From Acidobacteriota bacterium (GTDB taxonomy: Bacteria; Acidobacteriota; Terriglobia; Terriglobales; Acidobacteriaceae): 64,000 bases of DNA. A program made the translations under genes and the position numbers. The stretch is from positions 47,031 through 111,030 of the forward strand of contig JABDBE010000003.1 in assembly GCA_013288805.1 (NCBI GenBank). The letters are read 5' to 3'. The notes below the pieces were generated by a model, which worked only from the letters and a program-made list of their open reading frames with translations, had not been told where the DNA came from and ran no database searches. Positions 43,301-49,911 of this stretch are shown here, one piece after another; the first letter of the stretch is position 1; every line of letters begins with the position of its first letter.

Positions 43301-44428
43301 TTACTCCAGCGTGACGGATTTCACCAGGTTGCGCGGCCGGTCGACATCCAGACCTTTTCTTACGGCCATGTAGTAGGCGAATAATTGCAGAGGCACAATT
43401 TCCAGAATGGGCGACAGTAGTTCCGGTGCCCGCGGAACAAAAATGGTGTGATCGGCAAGCTCTCTCATGCCTTCGTCACCCTCGGAGGCGATCGCAATCA
43501 CTCGCGCGGACTGCCTCTTGAAGCCTTTGATGTTGGCAACATTCTTTTCATAACGCAACACTGATCCGGCATCGTTGCGGTCGCAGGTGGCGACGATGAC
43601 CACGGGAAGATTCTCGTCGATCATTGCGTTTGGGCCGTGCTTGGTCTCTCCCGTCGGATATCCCTCGGCGTGAACGTAGGACACCTCTTTCAATTTAAGC
43701 GCACCGTCCATGGCCACGGGATAATGAATGGCGCGGCCGAGGAACAGAAAATCTTCCACTTGGTGGTACCGGTCGGCGAGCGCTTTGCAGGCGGAGGCGC
43801 ACTCGAGCACGGTTTCCGTTTTAGCTGGAAGCTCGAGCAGTTCGCGGATATATCGCTGCACTTGCTCTTTCGCAAGCTTGCCCCGCACCTGGCCCAGATA
43901 GATTGCGAATAGAAACAGCACAGCCATCTGCGCCGTGAATGCCTTGGTGGACGCGATGCTGATCTCGGGTCCGGCGTGAGTGTAGAGCACGCCATCCGCT
44001 TCGCGAGCGATCGTAGAATCCATCACATTCGAGATCGCAATGGTGCGTGAACCCTTGGCCTTGGCCTCACGCTGAGCCGCAGTCGTGTCGGCAGTTTCGC
44101 CCGATTGCGTGATTACGATGGTGAGTTCGTTGCGGCAGATCAACGGATTTCGATATTCAAACTCGCTGGCGTAATCCACTTCGACCGGAACGTTCGCGAG
44201 ATCCTGAATCATGAACTGGCCTGCCATTCCCGCATGGCGACTGGTTCCCGAGGCTACAATGCTGATTCGCTCCACGGAGCACAACTCCTCCACGGTGATG
44301 CGCACGTCATCCAACTGGACTAATCCCTTCTCGAGCGAAACGCGAGGAGCGACAGTGTCGCGCAAGCCTTGTGGCTGCTCGAAAATTTCTTTCAGCATGT
44401 GATGTGGGAATCCGCGCTTATCTGCCAT
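43301..44428 (-). CDS. SIS-domain sugar isomerase/deaminase: GlmS isomerase half without glutaminase domain
   Basis: A 375-residue protein equal to the C-terminal half of GlmS: two SIS domains with PHHMLKEIFEQPQGLRDT at the start, SGTSRHAGMAGQFM, ITQSGETADT, AGPEISIASTKAFTAQM, KEVSYVHAEGYPTGETKHGP and the terminal DVDRPRNLVKSVTLE. The N-terminal Cys-glutaminase domain is missing. Without it the protein cannot use glutamine; it may run the reverse reaction as a glucosamine-6-phosphate deaminase (NagB-II type). The stop of nagA sits just before the ATG and a GTG overlaps it (GTGA); the ATG at 44428 is preferred for its GAGGG site. Operon nagA to isomerase supports amino-sugar catabolism. Confidence 0.88.
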   Translation of the reverse strand: MADKRGFPHHMLKEIFEQPQGLRDTVAPRVSLEKGLVQLDDVRITVEELCSVERISIVASGTSRHAGMAGQFMIQDLANVPVEVDYASEFEYRNPLICRNELTIVITQSGETADTTAAQREAKAKGSRTIAISNVMDSTIAREADGVLYTHAGPEISIASTKAFTAQMAVLFLFAIYLGQVRGKLAKEQVQRYIRELLELPAKTETVLECASACKALADRYHQVEDFLFLGRAIHYPVAMDGALKLKEVSYVHAEGYPTGETKHGPNAMIDENLPVVIVATCDRNDAGSVLRYEKNVANIKGFKRQSARVIAIASEGDEGMRELADHTIFVPRAPELLSPILEIVPLQLFAYYMAVRKGLDVDRPRNLVKSVTLE

Positions 44429-44430
44429 CT

Positions 44431-45618
44431 TCACCCTCTATGTCTGCTTGCCGCTTCAGTCAGCTCACCGCGAATAATTGTGTTTCTTACTTCACCCCTG
44501 GGACTTAAAACCACGAAATCGGCTTCGGCCCCGGCCTCAAGCTTGCCTCGATTGGCCAACCCCGCTACCCGCGCCGGGTTGAGCGTGGCCAGACGAAGAG
44601 CCTGTTGTAGATCCCAGTGCGCGAACTGCATCACGTTGCGAACCGCGCGATCCAAGGTGAGGACACTCCCCGCTAATTTCCCGTCTGCCAGGCAGCGGCC
44701 ATCTTTCACTTCCACTTCAATCGTCCCGAGGCGATAGCGTCCGTCCGGCATGCCGGTGGCGGACATCGCGTCGGTAATAAGCACCGCCGCATCGGGCCCC
44801 TTGGCTTTGAGAAACAATTCGACGATTGCGGGATCGAGATGAATTCCATCGACGACGATGTCGGCCGAAAGCCGCGAGTCGGTAAGCACTTCGCCGATAA
44901 TTCCCGGTGCCCGGTGATCCAGCGGCCGCATCGCGTTGAACGTGTGCGTAGCATGTCTCGCACCTGCGGCCACAGCGGCGCGAGTCGAATTCAGGTCGGC
45001 GTCGGAATGTCCGAGGCTGACGCAGACGCCACGTCGTGCCGCATCCGCGATCACTTCGCGAGCGCCTTCCAGTTCAGGTGCAATGGTCATGAAACGAATG
45101 TGGCCACGCGCTGCCTGCCAGAACCGGTCGAATGTCGGAAGGGTAGGTAACAGCAAGTCTTCCGGCGGATGCACGCCCCGGCGAACGTGACTCAAAAACG
45201 GTCCTTCCAAATGGATACCGAGAGGCTGGGCTCGGTCGGTGCGAGAATCGTCGTCTCGCGATGCACTTTCAATCGCATTGGCCAGCCGGTCGAGAGCCGA
45301 CCAGGTTTGATCGAGTGGTGCAGTCACTGTGGTCGGGAAATAGCTGGTGACGCCATGTTTGAAAAGCAACTGCTCAACCGCCGCGAGCCCCGATGAATCT
45401 GCCTGCATCACGTCCTGACCCGCGCCTCCGTGAATGTGAATATCCACGAAACCCGGAGCCAGGATGCCGTCGCCAAAATCCACCACGCGAGCATCATGAG
45501 GAATCGGACGCGAGGTTCGCGAACCGCACTCGACGATTACGCGGTCTTCCACCAGAAGCAGTGGCTGCTCCACGCACTCAAGCGGCGTGTACAGACAATT
45601 TGCGGTGAAGGCAATCAT
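44431..45618 (-). CDS. nagA: N-acetylglucosamine-6-phosphate deacetylase
   Basis: A 395-residue amidohydrolase that removes acetate from GlcNAc-6-P. It has the metal motif APGFVDIHIHGG near residue 60, GIHLEGPF near 137 (metal-binding Glu), VSLGHSDAD near 195, ATHTFNAM near 215 and catalytic Asp in LITDAMSATG near 275. It ends with the composite-domain strand (AGAEADFVVLSPRGEVRNTIIRG). It is the first gene of a two-gene unit with the SIS isomerase; together they would convert GlcNAc-6-P to fructose-6-P and ammonia. No transporter or kinase for GlcNAc is adjacent. Confidence 0.94.
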   Translation of the reverse strand: MIAFTANCLYTPLECVEQPLLLVEDRVIVECGSRTSRPIPHDARVVDFGDGILAPGFVDIHIHGGAGQDVMQADSSGLAAVEQLLFKHGVTSYFPTTVTAPLDQTWSALDRLANAIESASRDDDSRTDRAQPLGIHLEGPFLSHVRRGVHPPEDLLLPTLPTFDRFWQAARGHIRFMTIAPELEGAREVIADAARRGVCVSLGHSDADLNSTRAAVAAGARHATHTFNAMRPLDHRAPGIIGEVLTDSRLSADIVVDGIHLDPAIVELFLKAKGPDAAVLITDAMSATGMPDGRYRLGTIEVEVKDGRCLADGKLAGSVLTLDRAVRNVMQFAHWDLQQALRLATLNPARVAGLANRGKLEAGAEADFVVLSPRGEVRNTIIRGELTEAASRHRG

Positions 45619-45794
45619 CAATTAAAACGTTACTCTAAAGGGAATTTTCTCACTTGCAAGGCCCGCCCAGACCCGGAAAGCCGTGCGAAAGTATACCCAT
45701 TTATACGATATTTCCAGCAAGCGCGCGTGCTTTTCATTTCTTGCTGGATCCGCGGTCAAACGCTGGCCTGGGCAGAGCAGAGGATGCTGAATGT

Positions 45795-45800
45795 TATAAT
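45795..45800 (+). promoter_or_regulatory. -10 element upstream of tRNA-Pro
   Basis: A perfect TATAAT lies about 75 bp before the tRNA gene, within a non-coding interval. A good -35 hexamer is not seen at the right distance. Confidence 0.4.
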
Positions 45801-45874
45801 GGCAGCTTATTGCAGTATTTCGAGGTCTGCGCGTCGCGTTTCCCGTCCTCTCTCGCGCAGGCTGTTGATTTCGT

Positions 45875-45951
<77 letters not shown>

Positions 45952-46020
45952 ACATCCTGAAGCAAATCATTGGATTAGGGTGTGGACCTTTGTGGTCGGC
46001 ACTTTGAGAATTTACTTGAG

Positions 46021-46401
46021 CTACGCTGCGTGGAGAACCTCGCTCATGAGCGCCAGCAGATTCTGTTCGGAGTCGCGAAAGAAGGTCATCCACAGGTCGT
46101 GATCCGGCATTTTTGCGATCACGTGGGGCTCGTCCTCGAAGCGCACTCCGCTGGCAAGCATCTGGCGATGGGCAGCCGCGATATCCGGCACCGAGAAGTA
46201 CAGAATTGAACTAGGGTGATCGAATTCCGGTTTCTCGGCGACATCGAGCATGAGGCGCACTCCTCCGCAGTCGAAAAAAGCTAGCTTGCCCGCCGTAAAT
46301 AACAGAGGGAGACCTAGCTTGTCCCGGTAAAATGCCGTGGCGCGATCGATGTCGCGCGCGTTGATGGCAATTTGGCCGACGCGTGAAATCCCGATGTTCA
46401 T
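46021..46401 (-). CDS. VOC-family (glyoxalase/bleomycin-resistance fold) protein
   Basis: A 126-residue vicinal-oxygen-chelate protein with two beta-alpha-beta-beta-beta modules: VGQIAINARDIDRATAFYRDKLGLPLLF at the start, and ILYFSVPDIAAAHRQMLASGVRF then LWMTFFRDSEQNLLALMSE in the second half. The terminal D-x-x-x-N-x-L-A strand holds the usual metal-site residue position. The substrate is unknown. It is on the minus strand, just downstream of the repressor gene (9 bp gap), so it may share the repressor's transcript. Confidence 0.88.
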   Translation of the reverse strand: MNIGISRVGQIAINARDIDRATAFYRDKLGLPLLFTAGKLAFFDCGGVRLMLDVAEKPEFDHPSSILYFSVPDIAAAHRQMLASGVRFEDEPHVIAKMPDHDLWMTFFRDSEQNLLALMSEVLHAA

Positions 46402-46410
46402 GATCGCCGT

Positions 46411-47127
46411 TCAGGTCTCAATTCCGACATAACAAATGCGGCCGACCACATAACTGCTTGCGTTCTTATCTGCCTCGATGGGCATGATCTCGACTGGGTA
46501 GGCCTGATTGTGCGGACGCAAGACCAGATTATCCCCGGCGACTTCTACATACTTGACCGTAGCCGTGCCATCTTTGTTTACGGCATACATATTCGACTCG
46601 CCCTTGCGATAAGGCTTGAGCGAATTGTAATGGCGATCGATTAGGACGGTCGCTCCGGGTAGGAGCCGGGGATACATGCTCATGCCATCGCGGCCGTCAA
46701 CCTGAAGTACCACGAAGCGTTCCCAGTCATCGCGGTGCCCTTCGGTCTCAGCCCGAAGGCCCGCGAGGAAACTCTTCTTGAACTTGAGAATCTCTTTCAC
46801 GTTCATGCTCATAACCAGAGGTTCTGTGGCGGCAATCGTGCCGTCGACGACAAGGACATTCTGGAACTCGTCCTCGCTGGGGGGCAGAATGCTGGCGCGC
46901 TTATTAACTTCATTGGGGTCCAGCAGGTCGAGCACGGAAAGGTGTTGCACTCGCAAGACCTTATCCATGCCCTCGAGACTCAGGCCACGCTTGCGATTGA
47001 GGAAGTTCGAGATGTGCGCTTGTTTAAATCCGGTCTGTTCAGCCAGCCGCAAACCGGTCAAGCCTTCCTCTTCGATGCGGTGCCAAAGAGTTTTGCGAAG
47101 GTTTTCTTGCAAGACTTTGAATTTCAT
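46411..47127 (-). CDS. XRE-type helix-turn-helix repressor with S24 (LexA/CI-like) peptidase domain
   Basis: A 238-residue regulator. Residues 15-70 form an XRE helix-turn-helix (LRLAEQTGFKQAHISNFLNRKRGLS). The C-terminal domain (about 135-235) is a S24 peptidase with Ser150 in DGRDGMSMYPRLLPGATVLID and Lys192 in TATVKYVEV, the Ser-Lys dyad that lets CI/LexA proteins cut themselves when RecA-DNA filaments form. An Ala122-Gly123 bond in the linker is a possible cleavage site, although closer to the serine than in LexA. The start region has ATAGC-N5-GCTAT palindromes and a minus-strand promoter ending only about 20 bases before the ATG, so autoregulation is likely. Confidence 0.88.
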   Translation of the reverse strand: MKFKVLQENLRKTLWHRIEEEGLTGLRLAEQTGFKQAHISNFLNRKRGLSLEGMDKVLRVQHLSVLDLLDPNEVNKRASILPPSEDEFQNVLVVDGTIAATEPLVMSMNVKEILKFKKSFLAGLRAETEGHRDDWERFVVLQVDGRDGMSMYPRLLPGATVLIDRHYNSLKPYRKGESNMYAVNKDGTATVKYVEVAGDNLVLRPHNQAYPVEIMPIEADKNASSYVVGRICYVGIET

Positions 47128-47146
47128 AAAGCGGAGTATACCATGA

Positions 47147-47176
47147 TTTATAGCGAATCGCTATTGATAATGTCAT
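47147..47176 (-). promoter_or_regulatory. Promoter of the S24 repressor gene
   Basis: Read on the minus strand: ATGACA (47171-47176), 18 bp, TATAAA (47147-47152). The spacer holds the ATAGC-N5-GCTAT palindrome. A second possible -10 (TATACT, plus positions 47136-47141) lies closer to the ATG and would give a nearly leaderless message. No Shine-Dalgarno sequence precedes the ATG. Confidence 0.55.
47150..47164. promoter_or_regulatory. Operator O1, ATAGC-GAATC-GCTAT
   Basis: A 15-bp palindrome (ATAGCGAATCGCTAT, only the central base unpaired) located between the -35 and -10 boxes of the repressor promoter. The outer ATAGC-N5-GCTAT pattern is repeated at 47263-47277. It is the best candidate binding site for the neighbouring S24 repressor. 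Confidence 0.65.
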
Positions 47177-47260
47177 TTTAACATCTCAAAGGAAACGGCG
47201 GAGATACGTTCATTTGGAACCGCGAGGCCGGGTTTCCACAGCCAAAATGTCTCTTTTGTG

Positions 47261-47279
47261 CAATAGCATCTGGCTATTG
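47261..47279. promoter_or_regulatory. Operator O2, CAATAGC-N5-GCTATTG
   Basis: Perfect 7-bp arms around ATCTG. The inner 15 bp have the same ATAGC-N5-GCTAT form as O1, 113 bp away. The right edge overlaps the CRP-type site by two bases, so repressor and activator binding may compete. Confidence 0.65.
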
Positions 47280-47293
47280 TGATGGTCATCACA
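47278..47293. promoter_or_regulatory. CRP-family binding site
   Basis: TGTGATGGTCATCACA matches TGTGA-N6-TCACA exactly and is nearly fully palindromic. Its centre lies about 67 bp before the predicted start point of the 47317-47345 promoter, a usual place for class I activation. Which CRP/FNR-type protein would use it is unknown. Confidence 0.65.
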
Positions 47294-47316
47294 CAAATCT
47301 GGTAGAAAAATAGTTC

Positions 47317-47345
47317 TTGACTTTGTCGTGAGCGCGAAGTTATAT
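47317..47345 (+). promoter_or_regulatory. Sigma70-type promoter of the cassette downstream of the repressor
   Basis: TTGACT (47317-47322), 17 bp, TTATAT (47340-47345). The -10 box is embedded in a second inverted repeat. The first coding sequence starts at 47391. Confidence 0.65.
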
Positions 47346-47366
47346 CATAACTAGATCGTTATAACT
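47338..47366. promoter_or_regulatory. Inverted repeat AGTTATA-N15-TATAACT over the -10 box
   Basis: Perfect 7-bp arms separated by 15 bp, covering the -10 element and the expected transcription start. The position suits a repressor or a start-site hairpin. The arms differ from O1/O2, so another protein may be involved. Confidence 0.5.
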
Positions 47367-47390
47367 GCTGTGCTAGGTGAGAATGAATCG

Positions 47391-47597
47391 ATGACCAGCA
47401 ATACACAACCCGAAAATGAGGCAGGGGGCTTCGTCGAGTTTCGCCGCAAGATCCGCTCGGCCGAAGTACTCTCCGCCGCCATGGAACAACTGCTGCGAAT
47501 GCTGCAGTTTACCGGTAAAGTCAGTGTGGTCGTGCAGAACGGCCGCGTGTTGAAATCTGGCTACGAGGAGGGATATTTTCGCCAGCCGCTGACCTGA
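47391..47597 (+). CDS. Small DUF2292/YezD-like protein
   Basis: A 68-residue protein whose C-terminal two thirds (VLSAAMEQLLRMLQFTGKVS then VVVQNGRVLKSGYEEGY) resembles the DUF2292/YezD pattern of a helix followed by two strands with an N/D-G turn. The resemblance is by eye. The function of that family is unknown. AGGTGAG lies about ten bases before the ATG. It is directly downstream of the repressor-operator-CRP promoter and is followed by a strong terminator, so it is the only gene certain to be under that promoter. Confidence 0.65.
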   Translation: MTSNTQPENEAGGFVEFRRKIRSAEVLSAAMEQLLRMLQFTGKVSVVVQNGRVLKSGYEEGYFRQPLT

Positions 47598-47685
47598 TGG
47601 GCCGTGTGATCTGCGGTCCCTTGGTTAGTTGGTGTGCTCTACTCATAGCTAAATAGATTCAACAGGTTCTCCGTAAAAGAAACGG

Positions 47686-47724
47686 GCCCTGTGACCGAGC
47701 AATCGGCACAGGGCTTTTTTATTT
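47686..47724 (+). terminator. Intrinsic terminator after the small DUF2292-like gene
   Basis: GCCCTGTG (47686-47693) pairs with CACAGGGC (47707-47714) around a 13-base loop and is followed by TTTTTTATTT. This is the clearest terminator in the window. Confidence 0.92.
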
Positions 47725-47779
47725 GGGCTTATGGCGTCCGCTCGACGCCCGAAACGAATTCATTGCCCTGGAGGCAATC

Positions 47780-48022
47780 ATGGAAATCGAAGGTTTAGAG
47801 ATCGTCCGTCTGGAATTGAAGTATTGCGAACGGTGCGGCGGGTTGTGGATGCGGACCTGGGGCACGGAAGACGTGTACTGTCCCACCTGCGCCGTAGAAG
47901 TGCTGGATCTTCCTATCGGACGGAAAAGGCGAAAGTTGTGTTTGCCGGTGAACGACCGGATCGACCTCAAGAGCCAGTTTGAAGACTGGTCAGGATTTTG
48001 TGGTGAAGGGGGGAACGCATGA
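47780..48022 (+). CDS. Small zinc-ribbon protein
   Basis: An 80-residue protein with a Cys4 ribbon (CERCGGLWMRTWGTEDVYCPTC, residues about 16-37) and a basic patch (IGRKRRKLCLPV). GGAGG lies before the ATG. Its stop overlaps the next start (ATGA), so it is translationally coupled to the sigma-region-4-like gene. A DNA- or RNA-polymerase-binding role is plausible but not shown. Confidence 0.75.
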   Translation: MEIEGLEIVRLELKYCERCGGLWMRTWGTEDVYCPTCAVEVLDLPIGRKRRKLCLPVNDRIDLKSQFEDWSGFCGEGGNA

Positions 48023-48684
48023 GCGCCACCGTGCTCACCCTGCTTTATGCAGTTGCCGACACATCCGGGATTCCACCGGGCGTTCCTTCTGAGTTGACGA
48101 TCGAGTCTACGCCGACTGATCTGGTAGGGGGCCAGGCGATTGTTGAAGACGCCGCGCAGGAAAACCCACCCGCTGCCCCGGACCAGCCGACGATGTTGCC
48201 CGATACCCAGCCTCCTACCGCCGATCCTGATCTTTGGCTGTATCGAAAGCGCACGGTTGGGCTGCTCCGTCGCTATATCCGGCTTTCGATCGAAGTAGGC
48301 CGGCTGCCCTCGCTGCTGGGGCGGGAGTTCTTTCGCACTCGAGTGACCTCGTACCGGGCTGCTACATTCGAAGACGCATCGATCTTTGTGCATGACGTAG
48401 AGAGAAGCCTGGAAAAGTTGAGCGAGTTTGATAAAAAGCTGATTGCAAAGATCGTACTGCAGGAGTATCCGCAGGAAGAGGCAGCGCGTTTGTTAGGGTG
48501 CGGACATCGCCAGCTGGCTCGCTACTATGTCGAGGCCTTGGATCGAGTCTCTGAAATATTCCTGAAGAGACGATTGCTCCTCCGATTGCCGTGCGTGAAG
48601 CCGGAGGCGGAAAAATCTTGTCAAGGGGGTAAAAGTGATGAATTCGACGTAAGTGATTCAGAACAAGCCGAAAATAAATATTGA
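48019..48684 (+). CDS. Sigma-70 region 4-like regulator
   Basis: A 221-residue protein. Residues 1-72 are Pro/Ala-rich and look disordered. Residues about 75-125 are helical and basic (RKRTVGLLRRYIRLSIEVGRL). The segment FDKKLIAKIVLQEYPQEEAA then RLLGCGHRQLARYYVEALDR (about 138-180) has the helix-turn-helix spacing of sigma region 4 or phage ArpU-type late regulators. The tail is acidic. It lacks region 2, so it is not a full sigma factor. Coupled by ATGA to the zinc-ribbon gene upstream. Confidence 0.72.
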   Translation: MSATVLTLLYAVADTSGIPPGVPSELTIESTPTDLVGGQAIVEDAAQENPPAAPDQPTMLPDTQPPTADPDLWLYRKRTVGLLRRYIRLSIEVGRLPSLLGREFFRTRVTSYRAATFEDASIFVHDVERSLEKLSEFDKKLIAKIVLQEYPQEEAARLLGCGHRQLARYYVEALDRVSEIFLKRRLLLRLPCVKPEAEKSCQGGKSDEFDVSDSEQAENKY

Positions 48685-48746
48685 AATCATGTCATAGTTA
48701 CCTTTCCAATCTGATACTCTAAAAATAGATCGCAAGAATTTCGAAG

Positions 48747-48773
48747 GGCGCCTCGAGCGCCTTTTATTTTTTT
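48747..48773 (+). terminator. Intrinsic terminator after the sigma-like gene
   Basis: GGCGC-CTCGA-GCGCC hairpin (48747-48761) followed by TTTTATTTTTTT. It separates the zinc-ribbon/sigma-like pair from the next gene pair. Confidence 0.88.
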
Positions 48774-48803
48774 CCATCCATCGAGTCGAAGTCCAGGGGA
48801 TAA

Positions 48804-49178
48804 ATGAACAAAGCCAAGGCGAGTAAGGCGCGAAAGCGCCCGAGGAGAGCTCCGTCCGTGCCAAAAAAGGCGCTGAAGAAAGTTGATCTCGCGGTCATCG
48901 GGGAGCAGATCACGAATCTCGTCGGGAATCGTGCGATTGAAATGGTCGAGATCACGATGGACGAAGTCGATAAAGGCCACTATCTGGCGATGAAGTACTT
49001 GTTCGAGATGATCGGACTTTGTCCTGCGACGGCTCCCCAAGGAGCAATCCAGGAAGATTCGTTGGCAAAGACTTTGTTGCGACGATTGAGGTTTCCGGAA
49101 GAGAGCGATCCCGGCACTGAAGTTACTAAAGAGTGTGTGGCGGAGCCGGTGGAGCAAGAGAGTGATGCCGTAAAATGA
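48804..49178 (+). CDS. Hypothetical basic protein upstream of the phosphatase
   Basis: A 124-residue protein. The N-terminus is Lys/Arg-rich (MNKAKASKARKRPRRAP), the middle is helical (LAVIGEQITNLVGNRAIEMVEITMDEVDKG then HYLAMKYLFEMIGL), and the tail is acidic. The layout recalls small terminase-like or plasmid/phage accessory proteins, but no family can be claimed. Its stop overlaps the phosphatase start by ATGA. It begins 30 bp after a terminator, so it needs its own promoter or read-through. Confidence 0.65.
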   Translation: MNKAKASKARKRPRRAPSVPKKALKKVDLAVIGEQITNLVGNRAIEMVEITMDEVDKGHYLAMKYLFEMIGLCPATAPQGAIQEDSLAKTLLRRLRFPEESDPGTEVTKECVAEPVEQESDAVK

Positions 49179-49768
49179 AAGTCAGTGACTGGTCAAAAGT
49201 TACACAGAGCTTCTCGTTGGCCGCGGGGCGTTGGTCGATGGCTTTGGGGAGCCGGGGTGATGCCCGGTCGCGGCCTTCAGTGCCACAGAAAAACCTGCCA
49301 CACAGGACTTTCATGATGGATATGAGTTGGGTGACTGGTCGAATAGCGGTCGGGGGTGGCATCTGGTCGGCGGAGAACATGACGCAAGTGGCGCGTGCCG
49401 AGGTAACGCACATCATCGACATGCAGATCGAATTCGACGACACTCCGCTTGCCGTGCCCCACGGGATTGCAGTGCTGTGGAATCCGATTGACGACGATTT
49501 CCAGCCCAAGTCTCCCGAGGTATTTCAACGGGGCGTGGATTTCGCGCTGGAAGCGCTTGACGAGCCGGGAACAAAACTTTTTGTCCACTGCGCGGCCGGA
49601 GTGCATCGCGCCCCGATGATGACTCTGGCAATTCTCTGCTCTCTGAGTTGGAAGCTGGAGGACGCGCTCCGGTTGATCGAAGCCAGACGCCCAGTGGTCG
49701 ATTTCGCAGATGTGTACGTGAACAGCGTGAAAAGGTTTTTACAGGAGCAGGTAAGAGCCGCGAAGTAG
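49175..49768 (+). CDS. Dual-specificity protein phosphatase-like protein
   Basis: A 197-residue cysteine phosphatase. The P-loop HCAAGVHRAP (Cys139 nucleophile, Arg145) is intact and the general-acid loop NPIDDDFQ lies at about 103-110; WVTGRIAVGGG at 52 is the usual start of the fold. It should dephosphorylate Ser/Thr/Tyr proteins or possibly lipids, sugars or RNA caps. The first 45 residues are not typical of the fold, so an internal ATG at 49313 is an alternative start, but the ATGA overlap with the preceding gene supports 49175. Confidence 0.85.
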   Translation: MKVSDWSKVTQSFSLAAGRWSMALGSRGDARSRPSVPQKNLPHRTFMMDMSWVTGRIAVGGGIWSAENMTQVARAEVTHIIDMQIEFDDTPLAVPHGIAVLWNPIDDDFQPKSPEVFQRGVDFALEALDEPGTKLFVHCAAGVHRAPMMTLAILCSLSWKLEDALRLIEARRPVVDFADVYVNSVKRFLQEQVRAAK

Positions 49769-49911
49769 GATTTCGGTTTCTCGGTTTCTGATTCTCAGTT
49801 CGCGAAAAGCAATCAACTTTCGCACTTATTCCAAGACAACTCAGCGCATTTAACCTTGTGGCCTGCCACGGGGACGCTGAAGTGTGAATTGTTCTAAGCA
49901 ACGGAGGAGTT

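Noticed and set aside
44429..44480. glmS-type ribozyme near the isomerase gene
   Set aside because: The genes overlap, leaving no room for a leader ribozyme.
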